Shown in pieces: positions 1-8,360 of a stretch of DNA of 64,000 bases. Source of the DNA: Cytobacillus massiliigabonensis. GTDB lineage: Bacteria; Bacillota; Bacilli; Bacillales; Cytobacillaceae. The notes below the pieces were generated by a model, which searched no databases, was not told where the DNA came from, and worked only from the letters and a program-made list of their open reading frames with translations. Location of the stretch: contig NZ_LT904903.1 of NCBI RefSeq assembly GCF_900199725.1, positions 118,322 to 182,321 of the forward strand, in the 5' to 3' direction. Numbering within the stretch: position 1 is the first letter of the stretch; every line of letters begins with the position of its first letter. The position numbers were made by a program, and so were the translations under genes.

Positions 1-70
1 GAAGCAAGGTTTCCAAGCAAATAATAGAAAGCCCACGTCCAGCAACTTGTAATAAGCCCAAGCAAGTTCC

Positions 71-475
71 TCGCCCATAAAAAAATAAATAAATATATAT
101 ATAAATAATTAGGCATTGGTCAGGTGGTAAGTCAGGGAATGATGGTGGTACAGGGGAAACCGTAAGGTATAGTAGTGTGCCTCATCTTTCGAGGGAATCG
201 ACGTCCCGAAACGTGTGATTCGCTCCAGACTTTAGCACTCGCCCATAAAAAAAATAAATAAATAGGTATCGGTCACGAGGTAAGTATGGGGATGGCGGTG
301 GTAAGGCGAAACCGTAAGATATAGTAGTGTGCTTTAGCCCAAGTCCCGAAACGTGTGATCGGCTTCAGACTTTAGCACTCGTCCATAAAAAATAAATAAA
401 AATTAAAATAAATAATTAGGATTGGGTAACGAGGTAAGTATGGGATTGACGGTGGTAAAGGAGAAACCGCAAGGT
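71..475 (+). repeat. Three-copy tandem repeat, possible structured RNA array
   Basis: Units begin with TCGCCCATAAAAAA-like sequence at 71, 239 and 379, giving periods of 168 and 140 bases; the third is truncated. Each unit has an AT-rich linker (ATAAATAAAT runs), then a GC-richer block with conserved words GAGGTAAGTATGGG, GGTGGTA and GAAACCGTAAG, and in copies 1 and 2 TAGTAGTGTGC, GTCCCGAAACGTGTGAT and CAGACTTTAGCAC. Copies 1 and 3 carry a small hairpin ACC-GTAA-GGT and ACC-GCAA-GGT; the loop changes but stays GNRA type, which hints at an RNA fold. No convincing reading frame crosses the units. I do not recognise the family. Confidence 0.7.
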
Positions 476-779
476 ACTATGTATAAGAGATTAGATTATC
501 GAATTGGAAACGTATCTTCGATACCCCTTTATTGGCAATGTCCGAATATCATATCTGAAATACTTATGCCAGCACCTATCCATTGTGTAAATCAGGTATA
601 CCCCATCCCCATATACGGAACGACTCCTCCATTCTCAGATATACTCTCCCAAAATAAATGGCTTATCTTCTCTTAACCTATAGCCCAATACATTATTCCA
701 CTAATATCGTCAATTCCAGCAAATATAAACAATTGCATAGATACTTTCTTCAGAAGGCATGAATTGGATATAGAACAGG

Positions 780-805
780 AGGCACCGTAAGGTGCCTTTG
801 TTAGT
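780..805 (+). terminator. Hairpin with GTAA tetraloop, terminator-like
   Basis: Perfect stem AGGCACC-GTAA-GGTGCCT followed by TTGTTAGTTTT. The stem-loop centre ACCGTAAGGT also occurs in the tandem repeat upstream. The T tract is broken, so termination is plausible but not certain. Confidence 0.5.
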
Positions 806-848
806 TTTAGGCTACTCAATTCATTTGGTGATCCCCCCTGTATCACTA

Positions 849-1015
849 AGCAAACTTTATTCTCATCTTATTAATTTTCTGTGTTCATTCTTGGCTGAAA
901 GTGAGTAAATCTTTGAGCAAACTATATTCTCAAAGAATAATTGAGAAAATGCCATTGAAGTCAGATGTATCAAGGGGTTTACCCAATAACCAATTTCAGC
1001 AAACTTTATTTTCAT
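849..1015 (+). repeat. Three copies of AGCAAACTTTATTCTCAT-like motif
   Basis: The motif AGCAAACTTTATTCTCAT occurs at 849, as AGCAAACTATATTCTCAA at 916 and as AGCAAACTTTATTTTCAT at 998, all on the same strand, spaced 67 and 82 bases. No gene explains them; they look like decayed repeat units. Confidence 0.5.
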
Positions 1016-1094
1016 TTAACAAAAATGTTATAGCAAAATGTAGTGCTTCCCAAGGCAAATAGTTTGTTCCCTTGGTCGAATAAGTCGTTCCCTA

Positions 1095-1290
1095 AAACGA
1101 GTGAAAATCGGAGTCTTTCCTCCTGTTTTCCTCGTTTTTTTGTGTCCAAAAGCGGGAAAATGCAGGAATGACAAGGGTTTGTGAGAATGGGGGAGAATAC
1201 CTTATTGATTTGCAACTACATTGAAGGCAGTGTTTTATTGAGCAAGAATCTAAGGTGATTCTAATCTTAGTAGGGGAAAGGGGTTAGGGA
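1095..1290 (+). repeat. Diverged repeat, copy 1 (left of GNAT gene)
   Basis: Shares ordered words with a stretch on the other side of the GNAT gene: CGAGTG(A/G)AAAT, CTTTCCT...TGTTTT, AATCTAAGG and TAGGGGAAAGG.TTA.GGA, in the same order and orientation. Non-coding as far as I can see. Confidence 0.4.
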
Positions 1291-1410
1291 AAGAACAATA
1301 AATTCATACACAACTAATGAAAAGCTGTTATGACGTTGAAATGATATAATTAGAGTAACTGTGATTGTTATCTCAATGATGATAGGAAATAAACTTTTGA
1401 GTGAGTGATA

Positions 1411-1456
1411 AGAGTGAAAAAATTAAAGGAAACCTATTAATGTATTGGGGTTTCCT
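1411..1456 (-). terminator. Rho-independent terminator of the GNAT gene
   Basis: Stem AGGAAACC (1427-1434) with GGTTTCCT (1449-1456). On the minus strand it is followed by TTTAATTTTTT, as expected downstream of the leftward GNAT gene. Confidence 0.8.
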
Positions 1457-1508
1457 CTATATCTCGTTCAACGCATCCTTTAATAAAAAAACCGATATTT
1501 GAAATCGC

Positions 1509-2048
1509 TTATTCAAAAAATACACTTGGATATTCAACAATCCCTGAAGCATTATTGAGAGCATTTTCACGTAGTTCTATTGCCATAAATGCTTCTTCTG
1601 GTACTTCAAAAGGTGCTTTTATCCCCCATAAGGATGCAATTTTGAAGCCAAACTTCGGATAATATTTTGGATGTCCCAAGACAACAACTGAGTTGTATCC
1701 AAGTTCTTTTGCTTCTTTCAATGCTTTGGTAATTAAAAGCCCTCCTATACCTTTGTTTTGATAATCTGGTAAGACAGAAACTGGTGCAAGGGTAAGTGAT
1801 TCTATAGATTCATTGTTGTCTTTACTAATTTTTATCTTAGACAAAAGAATATGTCCCAAAATTTTGTTATTATCTTCATCTGTTGCCACTAATGATAATT
1901 TTGGAATGAAACCTTTGGACTTCCTTATTCGGGAAACTAACAAATGTTCTTTTTGGTCGCTGTGTTCTGCATTAGCGAATGCACTCTTCACAACCATTTC
2001 GGTCAAATCATAATCATCTACTTGTTCTTGCCTAATTTTCAAGTTCAT
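1509..2048 (-). CDS. GNAT family N-acetyltransferase (YhbS-like)
   Basis: Predicted acetyl-CoA-dependent N-acetyltransferase of 179 aa; the substrate cannot be told. The N-terminal half gives the usual mixed strand/helix start (IRQEQVDDYD). The acetyl-CoA binding motif is LPDYQNKGIGGLLITKAL around residues 94-111, preceded by the strand LAPVSV, and followed by the YYPKFGFK segment typical of the YhbS subgroup. Start ATG with AGGAGT at 2056-2062. It stands alone, with its own terminator, between two copies of a diverged repeat, which may mean it was brought in or kept as a small accessory block. Confidence 0.85.
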   Translation of the reverse strand: MNLKIRQEQVDDYDLTEMVVKSAFANAEHSDQKEHLLVSRIRKSKGFIPKLSLVATDEDNNKILGHILLSKIKISKDNNESIESLTLAPVSVLPDYQNKGIGGLLITKALKEAKELGYNSVVVLGHPKYYPKFGFKIASLWGIKAPFEVPEEAFMAIELRENALNNASGIVEYPSVFFE

Positions 2049-2184
2049 ATTTGATAACTCCTATTCCAATAAACAACTTTAATATCCCTTAAATTATACA
2101 ATATATTTTACCTCTTGTTCCCGTCAAACATAAACGGTATACGTTCAAACAATTTGTACACTCAACTAAACGAATTGGTAAATG

Positions 2185-2360
2185 ATACGAGTGGAAATTA
2201 GGGTGAATTTTATTCTTTCCTGTGTTTTTGTTTTATAATGCCTAAAAAAGCAGGAGGAATATTTACCGTTTATTTTTAACAAATACGTAAAAGGGCAGGC
2301 TTTTTGAATATAAATCTAAGGTCAATTTGAACTTTATAGGGGAAAGGATTAAGGATGTTT
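2185..2360 (+). repeat. Diverged repeat, copy 2 (right of GNAT gene)
   Basis: Second copy of the sequence at 1095-1290, same orientation. Matching words include ACGAGTGGAAATTAGGG, CTTTCCTGTGTTTTT, AATCTAAGG and TAGGGGAAAGGATTAAGGA. The rest of the 2049-2531 gap holds only the terminator at 2445. Confidence 0.4.
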
Positions 2361-2444
2361 ATATGTTGTTTGATTCAAAACTCTTTAAGCAAATCAGATT
2401 TAGCCTCATTCAAGAGCCTAACCAAAAATTTACAAAACCGGAGT

Positions 2445-2492
2445 AAAAAAGGGCTTAGACTACATTTTAGAAGAGTAGTCTATGCCTTTTTT
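2445..2492. terminator. Bidirectional terminator
   Basis: Stem GGCTTAGACTAC / GTAGTCTATGCC flanked by AAAAAA on the left and TTTTTT on the right, so it can act on both strands. It sits 40 bases downstream of the leftward aldo-keto reductase gene. Confidence 0.85.
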
Positions 2493-2531
2493 GCTTCGAT
2501 ATTTATATAAACATTTCAAACAATAATTCAA

Positions 2532-3506
<975 letters not shown>

Positions 3507-3579
3507 TAGAATGTCCTCCTTTGATTATTGTTCATATTTTATCTTAACAGGTAGACATGGCTGTATCCTTTTCATATCA

Positions 3580-3694
3580 ATACTAGTAATGCTATTAACA
3601 GGATTAAAATCGGCTGTTCGAAACGCTTGTCTCTGCCATCAAAACAAAGTAGATTGCTTTATCTTCAGCAAAATGAAAACTATACTAGTAGTAT
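3580..3694. promoter_or_regulatory. Twin ATACTAGTA motifs, candidate operators
   Basis: ATACTAGTA occurs at 3580-3588 and 3682-3690 in the gap between the divergent reductase and regulator. The second copy is part of a perfect palindrome ATACTA-G-TAGTAT (3682-3694). Inferred binding sites of the adjacent regulator; no experimental basis. Confidence 0.45.
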
Positions 3695-3718
3695 GAAATA
3701 GAGAAAGGGTCGATCCTT

Positions 3719-4495
3719 ATGCAAACTTCGAAGATGCTTGGCCAATTTTTAAAGTCCAGGAGAGAACGCCTTCAACCTGAAGAAGCTGGCATTCTCATGA
3801 CCTCGGGACGACGAAGAACTCCGGGACTCCGCCGAGAGGAGGTTGCCTTTCTCAGTCATGTTAGTGTGACGTATTATACATGGTTAGAACAGGGAAAAGA
3901 CATTCATCCTTCACGGGAGGTTTTAATAAATATTAGCAGGGCATTACAGCTTAGTCCGGACGAGCAAGAGCATCTTTTCAACTTAGCGTACAATGAATCA
4001 TTTTCTCTGCCAATCGAAAAACAATATGATGATTCATTGCAAGCCACTGTAAACAAGTTGCCATTTCCATCCTTCATTACAGATCAGCGGTCTAAGGTTA
4101 TTTTTTGGAATCAAGAGTCAGAAAGAATGATTTTCCCGTTTTCTTCTTGTGCCCCGGAAGAAAGGTATTTGCTGCAACTTCTTTTCTTAGAACCAAGTGT
4201 TCGGGATCGTATTCAAAACTGGAGCGAATTTTCAACCTACTCAGTAGCAGTTTGGCGGAGTAATTATGAGCGCTACCCAGAGGACCCCATTCTTAATCAA
4301 CTCCTTATAAATCTAAAACGGCAAAGCAAGCTGTTTCAAAACTTATGGGACCAGCACAATATACAACAGAAGAAAGTTAGTTTCATTTCGATAAATGACG
4401 TACAAAATCAAACCAATAATTTCCGCATTCATTCTGCTTCCCATGTAGATGGAAACGAAGATCTTCATTGGTGTTTGTATGTTCCTATCTCTTAA
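3719..4495 (+). CDS. Helix-turn-helix regulator, MmyB-like ligand-binding domain
   Basis: Cytoplasmic transcription factor of 258 aa. Residues about 5-85 form an XRE-type HTH with the hallmark RRTPGLRREEVAFLSHVSVTYYTWLEQGK of this family; the C-terminal part (about 100-250) matches the PAS-like MmyB ligand-binding domain (ITDQRSKVIFWNQESERMI). Such regulators usually sit beside and control an oxidoreductase, as here. Start ATG at 3719 is preceded by a weak GAAAGGG. A hairpin terminator lies about 180 bases downstream. Confidence 0.88.
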   Translation: MQTSKMLGQFLKSRRERLQPEEAGILMTSGRRRTPGLRREEVAFLSHVSVTYYTWLEQGKDIHPSREVLINISRALQLSPDEQEHLFNLAYNESFSLPIEKQYDDSLQATVNKLPFPSFITDQRSKVIFWNQESERMIFPFSSCAPEERYLLQLLFLEPSVRDRIQNWSEFSTYSVAVWRSNYERYPEDPILNQLLINLKRQSKLFQNLWDQHNIQQKKVSFISINDVQNQTNNFRIHSASHVDGNEDLHWCLYVPIS

Positions 4496-4797
4496 ATTAT
4501 TGTTCACAGCAAATCTAAGCGTTGCCTCAGATAATGGCCGTTATGGTGAATGAAATATAGATTGTTCACCGTTGATTTAAAATAAAGTTGTACCGGAAAC
4601 ATATTGATGATTTTCTGCAATCTAGGCGCTTTAATGGAACAATGAAAATAGCCTAATTTCTCAGCATTAAATTTTAAAATCCTGTGTTATGCAGGATTTT
4701 TTTATCTTATGAAGGCCGCTTATCAGGAAAGACATTAGTTTATTAAAATCAGAATATATTAATAGCACTCTAAAACTATGGGTAAGGTGGTGCTGGA
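4496..4797. other. Intergenic stretch without a gene
   Basis: Holds one terminator (4676-4703) and, near 4740-4795, probably the promoter of the 68-aa gene. Nothing else seen. Confidence 0.5.
4676..4703 (+). terminator. Rho-independent terminator
   Basis: AAAATCCTG-tgttatg-CAGGATTTTTTT, a clean stem with a T run. Downstream of the MmyB-type regulator gene. Confidence 0.85.
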
Positions 4798-5004
4798 ATG
4801 GATAAAAGAGTTCTATTTGATTTTGAAATTGAGTTTACAAATGGAGGCGGAATTCAAGGGCAGGAATTCCGCCTTGATATTGATGGAGATGACATTTCTG
4901 ACGAAGAGTTAGCTAGGTATATTGTAGAAGATATGAGGTTGCTAATGGTTGGCAAGGTAAGAATCCTTAACAAGAAAATTATTAACGAAAAACATAAACG
5001 TTAA
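4798..5004 (+). CDS. Small conserved-looking protein of unknown function
   Basis: 68 aa, acidic centre, no membrane segment or signal peptide. It reads as one compact domain: an N-terminal strand (RVLFDFEIEFTN), a Gly-rich turn (GGGIQGQEF), an acidic DIDGDDISDEELARYIV helix start, and a C-terminal KVRILNKKII strand. A GGTGG-containing site lies upstream of the ATG. I have an impression of similar short proteins in other Bacillales beside cyclase-family hydrolases, but no such gene is adjacent here, so no function is assigned. It is flanked by terminators on both sides and is probably monocistronic. Confidence 0.65.
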   Translation: MDKRVLFDFEIEFTNGGGIQGQEFRLDIDGDDISDEELARYIVEDMRLLMVGKVRILNKKIINEKHKR

Positions 5005-5156
5005 CCTGCTAATGAGAAATCATATTTCTTGATGTTTACGCTGCTAATCTTATGTGGATTTTCTATTCATGGGAAAAAAGAATAAATGAAAGATAGATCC
5101 TTGACTGTTGGAGGTGCAATTCTTATATTTTCCTTCATAATGTTGCACTAAGATGG

Positions 5157-5201
5157 AAAAAGAGCACCAATCCATGTCAAGGATGGTGCTCTTTAATTTT
5201 T
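5157..5201. terminator. Bidirectional terminator
   Basis: Stem AAGAGCACCAATCC / GGATGGTGCTCTT with A run on the left and TTTAATTTTT on the right. Serves the 68-aa gene and the leftward VOC gene. Confidence 0.88.
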
Positions 5202-5210
5202 GTCATAAAG

Positions 5211-5594
5211 TCATTCTTGCATGATCTGAATAAGGTTGCCGCATGTATCGTCGAAGACAGCAATTGTGAGTTCGCCCATTTTTGTCGGCTCCATAGTAAA
5301 CTTCACGCCTTTTTCGATTAATCGTTTGTACTCTGCGTGAATATCTGAAACCCCAAACATTGTTACTGGAATACCGTCAGCAAATAACTTCTTTTGATAT
5401 TCCTTTGCGGCTGGATGGTTATTGGGTTCAAGCAAAAGCTCGGTCCCTTTTTGATCCTCGGGAGATACAAGCGTTATCCATCTAAATTCTCCTGTGGGGA
5501 TGTCATGTTTTTTTATAAATCCTAGTGTTTCTGAATAAAATTTTAGTGCCTTATCTTGGTCTCCTACAAATATACTGGTAACTATGATTTTCAT
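5211..5594 (-). CDS. VOC family protein (glyoxalase/bleomycin-resistance fold)
   Basis: 127-aa single-domain protein of the vicinal oxygen chelate superfamily. The paired beta-alpha-beta modules are visible: MKIIVTSIFVGDQDKALKFYSETLGF at the start and a second module around VSDIHAEYKRLIEKGVKF. The C-terminal strand with a metal-position acid reads AVFDDTCGNLIQIMQE. Members include glyoxalases, extradiol dioxygenases and antibiotic-sequestering proteins; the ligand is not predictable. Start ATG follows AGGAGG. It lies 95 bases downstream of an ArsR-type regulator on the same strand, so the two are likely co-transcribed and co-regulated. Confidence 0.87.
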   Translation of the reverse strand: MKIIVTSIFVGDQDKALKFYSETLGFIKKHDIPTGEFRWITLVSPEDQKGTELLLEPNNHPAAKEYQKKLFADGIPVTMFGVSDIHAEYKRLIEKGVKFTMEPTKMGELTIAVFDDTCGNLIQIMQE

Positions 5595-5689
5595 ACCGGT
5601 TTTTCCTCCTTTGATCGTTGTGATGTATGGTACTCTGCTAACAATTTGGCTCTAAGCAGACAAAACCATACATTCGCCAGAAAATAAAA

Positions 5690-5968
5690 TTACTCTATCC
5701 ATCCTTTCAGCAAATTTTTAAGTGGTCCGTTGTTGAATATCAGTACTCGGTATTTTCCCTTTCGTTTTGATATGATGAGCCCAGCATCTTCCAATACAGA
5801 AAGATGCTTAGCTATCGCCTGCCGCGAAATAGAAAGACCGTGCTTCGTAATAAGACGTACCGTAAGTTCATACAGCGTCTGCTCGTTGCGTTCGGATAGT
5901 TCGTCTAAAATAAGCCTGCGAGTCGAGTCGCCAAGTGCTTTGAATATAGCATCTTTGTCCCCATTCAT
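5690..5968 (-). CDS. ArsR/SmtB-type winged-helix regulator
   Basis: Small winged-helix repressor, 92 aa from the ATG at 5968. Core: KALGDSTRRLILDEL, then the recognition segment SISRQAIAKHLSVLEDAGLI and the wing KRKGKYRVLIF. No Cys-X-Cys metal site is present, so it belongs to the non-metal branch often paired with VOC or SRPBCC proteins. The frame stays open to a TTG at 6004, but that TTG is part of a consensus -35 box, and a -10 lies between it and the ATG, so the shorter form is preferred. The predicted transcription start falls on or next to the ATG, which suggests a leaderless transcript. Likely self-regulated with the VOC gene. Confidence 0.85.
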   Translation of the reverse strand: MNGDKDAIFKALGDSTRRLILDELSERNEQTLYELTVRLITKHGLSISRQAIAKHLSVLEDAGLIISKRKGKYRVLIFNNGPLKNLLKGWIE

Positions 5969-5974
5969 ATGTTG

Positions 5975-6028
5975 AGTATAAGCAACTCTGGGGTTGCTTG
6001 TCAACTAATAAGCAACTATGTGGTTGCG
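5975..6028 (-). promoter_or_regulatory. Promoter with twin ArsR operators
   Basis: On the minus strand: -35 TTGACA (plus 5999-6004), 18-base spacer, -10 TATACT (plus 5975-5980). The spacer is exactly an inverted repeat AGCAAC-tctggg-GTTGCT (5981-5998). A second copy AGCAAC-tatgtg-GTTGCG lies at 6011-6028, 30 bases away or about three helical turns. Binding at either would block the promoter. Inferred autoregulation. Confidence 0.82.
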
Positions 6029-6197
6029 TGATGATAACAAGTTAAAGTCACGGGTCTTTTTTTCTTATGCTTAATGTTAATTATTGATATTCAACAGGGT
6101 CAATCCATAAAGTAAGTTGGGAATCTGTTATCATTAGAAATAAAGCAAAAGAGCTTTCTTATCATGAGTATTATTTTAGCTTGAGGGAGGCGTTCTA

Positions 6198-7112
6198 ATG
6201 AATATTAACCAAAAGGCGATTGAATTGCTGGAAGAAAATAAATATGATGAATCATTAAAACTATTTAAGGAAGCAGTAGAAATATCAAGAGATGTACAAT
6301 CCCTGAATAATCTAGCCTGGATTTATTGTAATGAAGAAGAGAATGATATAGCTGCTCTTCCTTTATTAGAAGAACTATTAAATATGAATCCCAAATCTCA
6401 TTTTCCTTATAATTTGTTAGGGGAGATTTATTGCAGACAAGAAAAGTGGAACTCCGCAAAAGACATATTGGAGAAGGCCATTTCCATTCAGCCTTCAAAA
6501 GCAGCCTACAATAATTTAGCTGCGGCTAATTATTATCTTGGACGTATAGAAGAGGCTTCAAAATACTTTCTGATAGCTTCAGAACCCTCTGATTATGCGA
6601 TGTATAGCCATATAGTATGTTTAATTGAATTAGGTAAAAAAAGTGAGGCTAAATGTAAACTTGATGCATTTTCTAAGGATGATGCTGATTTTGTTGGAGA
6701 AGTAGAGGCTGCTGATTTATATGTAGAGTTGGGATGTTACGAAGAAGCTATAAAATGGTTTAAAAAAGGCTGGAATCATTACGTAAAACAACCGAACTGG
6801 ATTAGCCGATATAGCTATGCATTGCTGAAAATGAATAATCCTATCTTGTCTAAAGAACTGCTGAATAAAGGGATAAATGAAAAGATAGAAGAAATGAAAG
6901 AAGCATATGAAGAAGAATGTGATGAAGATTGGTCAGAAAGAGATAAACAAGACTATATTAAAAGGCTGCTTAATGAAAAAAGAGAATATGAACAAATGTT
7001 TGAAAAAATCTCATCTGGCTATATTCCTGCTATGGAGTTTGATATATATATTCAAAAATCCTGTTATCTTTTTGGCTGTAATCGTCATAATCATCCTGAA
7101 TATAAAGGATAA
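6198..7112 (+). CDS. TPR-repeat protein
   Basis: 304-aa cytoplasmic protein built mostly of tetratricopeptide repeats. Repeats are recognisable at about residues 1-30 (AIELLEENKYDESLKLFKEA), 34-66, 70-100 (NLLGEIYCRQEKWNSAKDILEKA), 104-135 and again near 170-200 (ELGCYEEAIKWFKKGW). An acidic coiled-coil-like stretch follows (EEMKEAYEEECDEDWSERDKQDY). The tail has a Cys/His cluster (SCYLFGCNRHNHPEY) that could bind metal; this is only a guess. TPR arrays mediate protein-protein contacts; the partner is unknown. Start ATG follows GAGGGAGG. Confidence 0.82.
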   Translation: MNINQKAIELLEENKYDESLKLFKEAVEISRDVQSLNNLAWIYCNEEENDIAALPLLEELLNMNPKSHFPYNLLGEIYCRQEKWNSAKDILEKAISIQPSKAAYNNLAAANYYLGRIEEASKYFLIASEPSDYAMYSHIVCLIELGKKSEAKCKLDAFSKDDADFVGEVEAADLYVELGCYEEAIKWFKKGWNHYVKQPNWISRYSYALLKMNNPILSKELLNKGINEKIEEMKEAYEEECDEDWSERDKQDYIKRLLNEKREYEQMFEKISSGYIPAMEFDIYIQKSCYLFGCNRHNHPEYKG

Positions 7113-7168
7113 AACAAAAATACTAAACTATTAATTGACAGCAAAAAGAAAAGAAAGTATCATTTTAG

Positions 7169-7190
7169 TTGAGAATGATAATCATTAATG
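7169..7190. promoter_or_regulatory. Fur box
   Basis: TGAGAATGATAATCATTAAT closely matches the classic 19-base Fur site and sits about 105 bases upstream of the siderophore-binding protein start. Predicts repression of the downstream operon by iron-loaded Fur. Confidence 0.88.
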
Positions 7191-7292
7191 AATATGGAGA
7201 ATAATGAATTTCAATCCTAATTTATTTCCATTCTTATCATGAATTTTCAGAATTAATCGAAACTATACTTTGTAACAAGAAAGGACATACCT

Positions 7293-8360
7293 ATGTATAA
7301 GAAACAAAAAATGCCATTCTTATTAATGCTGCTGTTTTCAGTTGTGGCAATACTAGCACTAGTTGGCTGTTCTAGTGAGTCATCATCTGAATCTGATGAA
7401 TCAAAAGCTGCTCCAAAAGAAACCGATTCAAAAACAGCAGATTCCGAATATCCAATCAAAATTGAACATGCCTTTGGCGAAACAATTATTGAAAGTAAAC
7501 CAGAACGAGTAGTTACGATTCAATGGGGAAACCAGGATATTGCTTTAGCACTTGATGTTGTTCCTGTAGGTTTCTCAGCAGCTAACTTTGGTGTACAAGA
7601 TGACAGCGGTCTGTTGCCTTGGACAGCAAAACAGTTAGAAGAGCTTGGTGAAAAGAAACCAAATGTTTTCCAAGATACAGATGGTCTAGACTTTGAAGCG
7701 ATTTCAGATGCAAAACCAGATGTTATTCTTGCTGCCTACTCTGGCATCACGCAAGAAGATTATGATCTGCTTTCTCAAATTGCTCCTGTAGTTGCTTATC
7801 CTAAGGCAGCTTGGGCAACAACTTGGCGAGAACAGGTTGAATGGAATGCAACTGGTATGGGCATGAAAAAAGAAGGAGAACAGCTAATTAAAGAAACCGA
7901 AGATATGATAAAAGAAAAATTAAGCAAATACCCTCAGATTGAAGGCAAAAAAGTTGTTTGGGTGAACTTCTCAGCGAAGGATTTATCTAAGCTGCATATC
8001 TATACACCAATTGATGCACGCGGTTCATTCTTACAGGAATTAGGCTTGGAATATCCGGAAAGTGTAAAAGAACAAATTAAAGATCCAAACAGTTATTCTC
8101 TTGAATTAAGTGCTGAAAACGTAGAGGCTCTTTATGATGCTGATATCATTGTTGGATATGGTGATGATGAATTATATAAAGCGATTAGTGCAGATCCATT
8201 ACTAGGGAAAATCCCTGCTGTTGAAAGAGGTTCAGTAGCATTTATAGCAGCTGATTCTCCGATAGTTGCAGCGGGAACACCAACTCCGCTTTCAATTGCC
8301 TATACGATTGATGATTACTTAAAATTAATAGGCGGAGCAATTGATAAGATCAATGAATAG
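7293..8360 (+). CDS. Iron-siderophore ABC transporter substrate-binding lipoprotein
   Basis: 355-aa lipoprotein that captures a ferric siderophore outside the membrane. Signal peptide of about 25 residues ends in the lipobox LVGC, followed by a Ser-rich linker (SSESSSESDESK). The periplasmic-binding-protein fold of the Fe3+ class follows: PERVVTIQWGNQDIALALDVVPVG, DFEAISDAKPDVILA and a C-terminal lobe with NVEALYDADIIVGYGDD. It heads an operon with two FecCD permeases and an ATPase and lies behind a Fur box. The siderophore class is unknown. Start ATG is preceded by AAGAAAGG. Confidence 0.93.
   Translation: MYKKQKMPFLLMLLFSVVAILALVGCSSESSSESDESKAAPKETDSKTADSEYPIKIEHAFGETIIESKPERVVTIQWGNQDIALALDVVPVGFSAANFGVQDDSGLLPWTAKQLEELGEKKPNVFQDTDGLDFEAISDAKPDVILAAYSGITQEDYDLLSQIAPVVAYPKAAWATTWREQVEWNATGMGMKKEGEQLIKETEDMIKEKLSKYPQIEGKKVVWVNFSAKDLSKLHIYTPIDARGSFLQELGLEYPESVKEQIKDPNSYSLELSAENVEALYDADIIVGYGDDELYKAISADPLLGKIPAVERGSVAFIAADSPIVAAGTPTPLSIAYTIDDYLKLIGGAIDKINE

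Larger units (their letters stand above)
476..1410. other. Gene-poor stretch with short repeats, no credible gene
   Basis: Apart from the entries given separately (hairpin at 780, the AGCAAAC motif set, the diverged repeat from 1095) I see nothing coding here. The open frames are short, lack ribosome binding sites and resemble no known family. It may be the remnant of a decayed element. Confidence 0.5.

Noticed and set aside
71-475. CRISPR array
   Set aside because: Only three units of 140-168 bases with conserved blocks throughout; no short identical repeats with unique spacers and no cas genes.
422-676. 84-aa open frame starting in the third tandem repeat
   Set aside because: TTG start, no ribosome site, begins inside non-coding repeat sequence and resembles no protein family.
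6265-6498. 77-aa frame opposite the TPR gene
   Set aside because: Antisense shadow; the plus-strand TPR repeats account for the sequence.
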